Assembly (NCBI RefSeq): GCF_049860805.1
Contig: NZ_CP187555.1
Coordinates: forward strand, 3,348,001-3,412,000
Source of the DNA: Parabacteroides sp900760525
GTDB taxonomy: Bacteria > Bacteroidota > Bacteroidia > Bacteroidales > Tannerellaceae
Direction: 5' to 3'
Length of the DNA stretch: 64,000 nucleotides
A model generated the notes under the pieces. The model worked only from the letters and a program-made list of their open reading frames with translations. It ran no database searches and was not told the origin of the DNA. Each line of letters begins with the position of its first letter. Positions within the stretch are counted from its first letter, which is position 1. The translations under genes were made by a program, and so were the position numbers. Below, one piece after another: positions 60,457 to 64,000 of this stretch.

Positions 60457-61578
60457 CTAATCCTGCATCTTCCGATAATAACGGGGTGTGTAACCGGGTA
60501 GCAATTCCGGATGGAATACCCAGATCAGGTCCTTCAGCAGGTAATCGGGATGCAAAGGGAATTCCTCATAATAAGGAACAAGCCCCGTGTTACAGGAATA
60601 AATCCGACGGTTCTTAAAGGCATCGAAGTTTTCGTACGGCGTATATTCGGCACGCAGGTCGCCGTAGGTCATATCTTTGGACTGGTTATATTTAATCAGC
60701 CACATATCGGCATGGATGGCCCGGTCGAGCACCGTTTCGAAAGCCAATGGCGTACTTCCGGCTCCGGGGAGATCTTTAAAGACATAATCGGCTCCGGCAT
60801 CGGCGTACATATTCGCGATATAGCTTTCTCCCGCCGGCATAAACCAGGATGCGCCGAACTTCTTCTCGGAAATAACGGTGGGGCGGAACGTATCGGCCGT
60901 TATCAGCCGTTTCAGGTCGAGATAGTTTTTTTCCGTATTCCTGAAAATAGAATCGGCCAATGCTTCCTTGCCGAACAACATCCCGTAGAAACGAATCCAT
61001 TCGGTACGTCCCAAAGGCGACGATTCCATATAATCGGCTCCTTCGAGGATAGGTATTCCCAGTTTCTCGACAGGTCCGTAGCCGCTATTCTGGAAAGGGG
61101 AAACGATCACAAGCTCGGCGCCTTTGTCGATCATCAGCTCCACATTCGGCGCGGTCGCCTCTCCCATGTCGGCAATCCGTCCGGCTTTCAACCCCTCCTG
61201 AATGGAAGGCGTGTCCATATAGCGAGGTTCGCAAACGCCTATGATCCGTTCGGTTTCTCCCAACTGTTCGATTATAGCTGCATGCACGGATGTATAAACC
61301 ACGATATTCTGCGCCGGAACCTGCACGACCGTTCCTTTCGGAAGGTTTCCGGGAACAGGCCGGTCACGGTCTATCAAAAGATAACGTTGCAACAAGCGGG
61401 TGCTATCCCACGGGTCACGCACTTCAACAGCCGTATAATCATCGAAGCGATGCACGGTAAAACCTTGGGCATAGCGGATGGTGTCGGAGGAGAGGGATTC
61501 TTCGGAATGGGAACTCTGCCTCACATTACAACTTAACGTGAGGCAGAGCAATAAAAGGAAAGAAGCAAGCAACCTCAT
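60457..61578 (-). CDS. Periplasmic binding lipoprotein, BtuF/FepB type
   Basis: A 373-residue lipoprotein (CLTLSC, C17) with the type III periplasmic-binding fold used for vitamin B12, heme and siderophores. The first lobe starts at NIVVYTSVHAAIIEQLGETE and RIIGVCEP; a helical backbone and second lobe follow (ELVIVSPFQNSGYGPVEKLG and on), ending with a helix before RYYRKMQD. It starts 2 bp after the propeller lipoprotein gene and shares a transcript with the TonB receptor. With such partners, cobalamin (BtuF-like) is the most likely ligand, but a siderophore cannot be excluded. The permease and ATPase genes are not in the window. Confidence 0.85.
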   Translation of the reverse strand: MRLLASFLLLLCLTLSCNVRQSSHSEESLSSDTIRYAQGFTVHRFDDYTAVEVRDPWDSTRLLQRYLLIDRDRPVPGNLPKGTVVQVPAQNIVVYTSVHAAIIEQLGETERIIGVCEPRYMDTPSIQEGLKAGRIADMGEATAPNVELMIDKGAELVIVSPFQNSGYGPVEKLGIPILEGADYMESSPLGRTEWIRFYGMLFGKEALADSIFRNTEKNYLDLKRLITADTFRPTVISEKKFGASWFMPAGESYIANMYADAGADYVFKDLPGAGSTPLAFETVLDRAIHADMWLIKYNQSKDMTYGDLRAEYTPYENFDAFKNRRIYSCNTGLVPYYEEFPLHPDYLLKDLIWVFHPELLPGYTPRYYRKMQD

Positions 61579-61580
61579 TT

Positions 61581-62987
61581 TTATCGTTTTACGTATACAG
61601 CCTTAACAGGGTTCAAACCAACCTCAAACTGGAATACCTTTTTACCGCTCGCATCAAATGCATACACATCGCCATTTGTCTTATAATCGGAAGCAGTAAT
61701 ATAAATATAGCCTGTTTTCGGATCCGCACCGATTTTATACGGCTTAGCAATAGAGGTTCCATCCGTGATAAAGTTATCTGAAATAACCTTCTCATTTATT
61801 GCATCATAAGAAATAAACGAGATAACCTGGTTCCAGTTTGCATCATACTGTGAATAGATCATATAAAGCTTATCGCCGGTGGAAGCCATTTCCGTTGCAT
61901 TTGTTTCCGTAATGATTGTAACTTCATCCGTCTTGCTATCGATACGTTGGAATGTATTGGGTATCGCACCGTAATCACCCGTAGATACCAAATAGACATC
62001 ACCCTGGCTGTCTGTCACCAAGTTTGTAGGATTTATAACCACTTCAATCTTCTTCGTCTCCTGGAAAGAAGCCAGGTCGACAACCGAAACAGTCTTATCA
62101 TACCCGAGCGGCGTACTATAATCCAGACCTCCTGAGTTTGCCACATATAATTTATTATTGGCAACTACCAATTGTTCGGGGTTACGGCCGACTTTTACTT
62201 TTTGTTCGATTTCCAAAGAAGCCGTATCCAAACGGGCTACATAACCATCATACAAGGACACATACACTTTCCCTTCGTTAGCTGTAAAGAAACGGGGTAA
62301 TAAGGCATCGCCATCCGATTTGATCTGTTTGATCGATTTACCGCTCAAGTCTGTCACTTCGATGATATTGGAACCATAAACGGCTATATACATTTTAGAA
62401 CCATATACAATCATATCATTAGCCGTGTCTCCCAAGCCTCTTTCGTTCACGTTCATGAACGTATCAACAGTCATTGTCAACGTATTCAGATTGAAACAAG
62501 AAAGACCTGCATTGTTGCTACCTATCTTTCCACTATTCAGAAAATAGATACCGCCATTATCTGTAGGTTCCGGTTCCGGCCCGGGGCTTTCCGGCGTGAG
62601 ATCCCGGATTTTCACACTTGCCAATGCATCTGATTCTCCCTGCGCATTACAGGCAACCACTATAATATAGGTATCGGCAGTTATACTGGTTTCAATTGCA
62701 TAGCTGTTTGTTCCGACTTCAACTTCACCCAATTTCGTATCTCTGCCCTTTCCATCGGCAGACAGATAAATAACATATTTCGTGATATTTGATACATCTC
62801 CCGGGGCAGTCCATTTCAATGTACCTTTAATCGCTCCTTCGACCTGATCCGTATCTGTAAAAGTGACCCCAGTCACAACTTCTGTCGGAACAGTAGGCTG
62901 ATTTTCATCATCATCCTTACATCCGGTAAAGACAAAAGACATCAGTGCACATAGGACTGAAACTAAAAGAATGCTTTTCTTTTTCAT
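61581..62987 (-). CDS. Surface beta-propeller lipoprotein, BtuG-like
   Basis: A 468-residue lipoprotein (VFTGCK, C23). An N-terminal fibronectin-III-like domain (about 35-130; GTLKWTAPGDVSNITKYVIY) is joined by a Pro/Glu linker (ESPGPEPEPTDNGG) to a YncE/DUF5074-type seven-bladed propeller (about 142-468; GIYFLNSGKIGSNNAGLSCF, KLYVANSGGLDYSTPLGYD, GYIYITASDYKTNGDVYAF). In Bacteroides, BtuG proteins of this shape sit on the BtuB receptor and bind vitamin B12 with very high affinity. The order receptor, propeller, binding protein fits that system. The N-terminal Fn3 domain is an addition worth noting. It lies 20 bp after the receptor gene. Confidence 0.85.
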   Translation of the reverse strand: MKKKSILLVSVLCALMSFVFTGCKDDDENQPTVPTEVVTGVTFTDTDQVEGAIKGTLKWTAPGDVSNITKYVIYLSADGKGRDTKLGEVEVGTNSYAIETSITADTYIIVVACNAQGESDALASVKIRDLTPESPGPEPEPTDNGGIYFLNSGKIGSNNAGLSCFNLNTLTMTVDTFMNVNERGLGDTANDMIVYGSKMYIAVYGSNIIEVTDLSGKSIKQIKSDGDALLPRFFTANEGKVYVSLYDGYVARLDTASLEIEQKVKVGRNPEQLVVANNKLYVANSGGLDYSTPLGYDKTVSVVDLASFQETKKIEVVINPTNLVTDSQGDVYLVSTGDYGAIPNTFQRIDSKTDEVTIITETNATEMASTGDKLYMIYSQYDANWNQVISFISYDAINEKVISDNFITDGTSIAKPYKIGADPKTGYIYITASDYKTNGDVYAFDASGKKVFQFEVGLNPVKAVYVKR

Positions 62988-63007
62988 ACCATTTCTATTT
63001 TATCTTA

Positions 63008-64000
63008 TTAATATGTAATACTTAAACTAAGTCTCCACGAACGCCCCGGCATCGGATAATACTGAATAATATCATACGTTTTGTCTGCCAGGTTCAGGAT
63101 ATCCCCCTGAACCCTGAACGCACACTTCTTCAATGCAAAACTCTTGTTTACAGAAAGGCTGTGTTCGAGATACGAGTCAATTCGATTTGTCTCAATATTC
63201 TGGGGAAGGGCATAACGGTCACCTGCCGCCACAAGCGTATAAGTCACATTCACCCAAGGATTCTCCAACGATACCGAAACAGATCCCGAATGCCGCGGGG
63301 TATAAGGTATCTGGTCCTTATAGTTTTTGTCTTCCGGGTCAGTAACGTCGATTGCATCCTGGTAACTATAAGCGGACGAAAGCAAGAGGGACATATCCTT
63401 ATATATATATAAAGGTATATTGGCACTTAGGTTTACATCTATCCCCTTGATTTCGACTTCCCCCATATTCATCATTTTCCAGATGTACATATTCGGAATA
63501 GCGACAATCTTATCACTCACCTTATTGTAATACCCGTCAACAGAAACGCTCAACAAGCGTATAAAAGGGCCGATCTCGTCATTCCATGTAAGTCCAATGT
63601 TATATTGAGTTGCTTTTTCGGGTTTCAAATTGACATTCCCCATACGCAAGTAATAGAGATCCGTAAAAGTCGGGACACGGAATATATCTTTGTAAGAAGC
63701 CCGGATACGGAAAGACTGTTCCGCGAACGGACGCCAGGAGAGACTTACTGCCGGAGAAAGCCTTTTCTTATCAGCCGGCCTGTCTCCATTCTCCACCTTG
63801 TCTGTTATAAAAGTGCCCAGCAAACTGGCCGTTGCTGTCAATACCGGACTTTTATATTGTGCGGCAAATGCGGTAAGCGAAGTCCAACGTTTGGGAGCCG
63901 GAGCCTTTACAAAATTATTGTCCAACGTATTTCGCGCGATATCCGTATTCAACGAAAAAGAAATAGAAGAAAAGGGCGTATACAAAATTCCGGCCGATCC
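63008..64000 (-). CDS. TonB-dependent receptor, BtuB-like, C-terminal fragment
   Basis: The last about 330 residues of an outer-membrane TonB-dependent receptor; the frame is open through the right edge, so the plug and start lie beyond 64000. Barrel features: SLSWRPFAEQSFRIRASYKD, FRVPTFTDLYYLRMGNVNLK (a common receptor signature, RxPtxxeLYy), PEKATQYNIGLTW and a terminal aromatic (WRLSLSITY). Followed by a BtuG-like propeller lipoprotein and a BtuF-like binding protein, so cobalamin uptake is likely. A cobalamin riboswitch would be expected upstream, outside this window. Confidence 0.9.
   Translation of the reverse strand, partial: GSAGILYTPFSSISFSLNTDIARNTLDNNFVKAPAPKRWTSLTAFAAQYKSPVLTATASLLGTFITDKVENGDRPADKKRLSPAVSLSWRPFAEQSFRIRASYKDIFRVPTFTDLYYLRMGNVNLKPEKATQYNIGLTWNDEIGPFIRLLSVSVDGYYNKVSDKIVAIPNMYIWKMMNMGEVEIKGIDVNLSANIPLYIYKDMSLLLSSAYSYQDAIDVTDPEDKNYKDQIPYTPRHSGSVSVSLENPWVNVTYTLVAAGDRYALPQNIETNRIDSYLEHSLSVNKSFALKKCAFRVQGDILNLADKTYDIIQYYPMPGRSWRLSLSITY

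Noticed and set aside
60511..61536. 341-codon plus-strand frame
   Set aside because: It is wholly antisense to the periplasmic binding protein gene, which has a clear lipobox and fold; the frame is a codon-usage shadow.
1..64000. tRNA, rRNA, prophage or IS transposase
   Set aside because: I looked in the intergenic regions for tRNA T-loops and for transposase motifs and found none; a tRNAscan or ISfinder search would be decisive.

Overview
The window looks like chromosome of a gut Bacteroidales, most likely Parabacteroides or a close relative. The grounds are STN-type TonB-dependent receptors paired with DUF4249 lipoproteins, an ECF sigma/FecR pair, NVEALA peptides with 6-bladed propeller lipoproteins, tandem AAA/PD-(D/E)XK proteins, a DUF6383-type giant surface protein, Bacteroidetes promoters (TTG, about 20 nt, TAnnTTTG) and few Shine-Dalgarno sites. 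The genus is inferred, not proven. There is no phage, insertion sequence, rRNA or tRNA that I can support.

Layout. 0-2.9 kb: the end of a glycan locus (outer-membrane barrel fragment, GH30 glycosidase, EEP phosphodiesterase). 2.9-13.4 kb, minus strand: a transport locus under its own ECF sigma factor (sigma, OMP barrel, FecR anti-sigma, receptor, DUF4249, a repeat-rich gap, receptor, DUF4249). 13.6-15.6 kb: trpS and a voltage-gated-type K+ channel. 15.7-19.1 kb: three propeller proteins. 19.2-22.3 kb: a tandem pair of nearly identical AAA/PD-(D/E)XK proteins. 23.1-32.9 kb: the most unusual region, described below. 32.9-42.2 kb: an RND efflux operon with one adaptor, one TolC-like protein and two different permeases. 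42.2-46.2 kb: a candidate small RNA, a second O-antigen-ligase-like protein and a heparinase II/III-family lyase. 46.6-48.6 kb: an AT-rich C10 protease and small OMP. 48.6-52.0 kb: a small terminated transcript and carB. 52.2-55.9 kb: a membrane propeller/Y_Y_Y/LuxR regulator and a sulfide:quinone reductase. 56.3-59.6 kb: a 1097-residue secreted surface protein with a long structured leader. 60.5-64.0 kb: a TonB receptor, surface propeller lipoprotein and periplasmic binding protein resembling a BtuB-BtuG-BtuF vitamin B12 operon.

Best candidate for an undescribed system: 23.1-32.9 kb. A membrane-tethered regulator with an OmpR-type winged helix is transcribed away from two short Cys-containing precursor peptides. 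In both precursors the N(I/V)EALA motif sits at residues 38-43 and the first cysteine after it at residue 53. Around them lie propeller lipoproteins, a thioredoxin-like/DUF1573 lipoprotein, a transglutaminase-like lipoprotein, a type I signal peptidase and an O-antigen-ligase-like membrane protein. Nested palindromes lie between the two divergent promoters. I infer a surface-peptide export and maturation pathway; the function is not demonstrated.

The window is also rich in structured repeats: a five-copy 23-bp hairpin array, a 21-bp palindromic array, a 151-bp compound hairpin, two related palindromic elements, and a GTTGAAAG-type repeat family that touches or enters RND-operon genes at three places.
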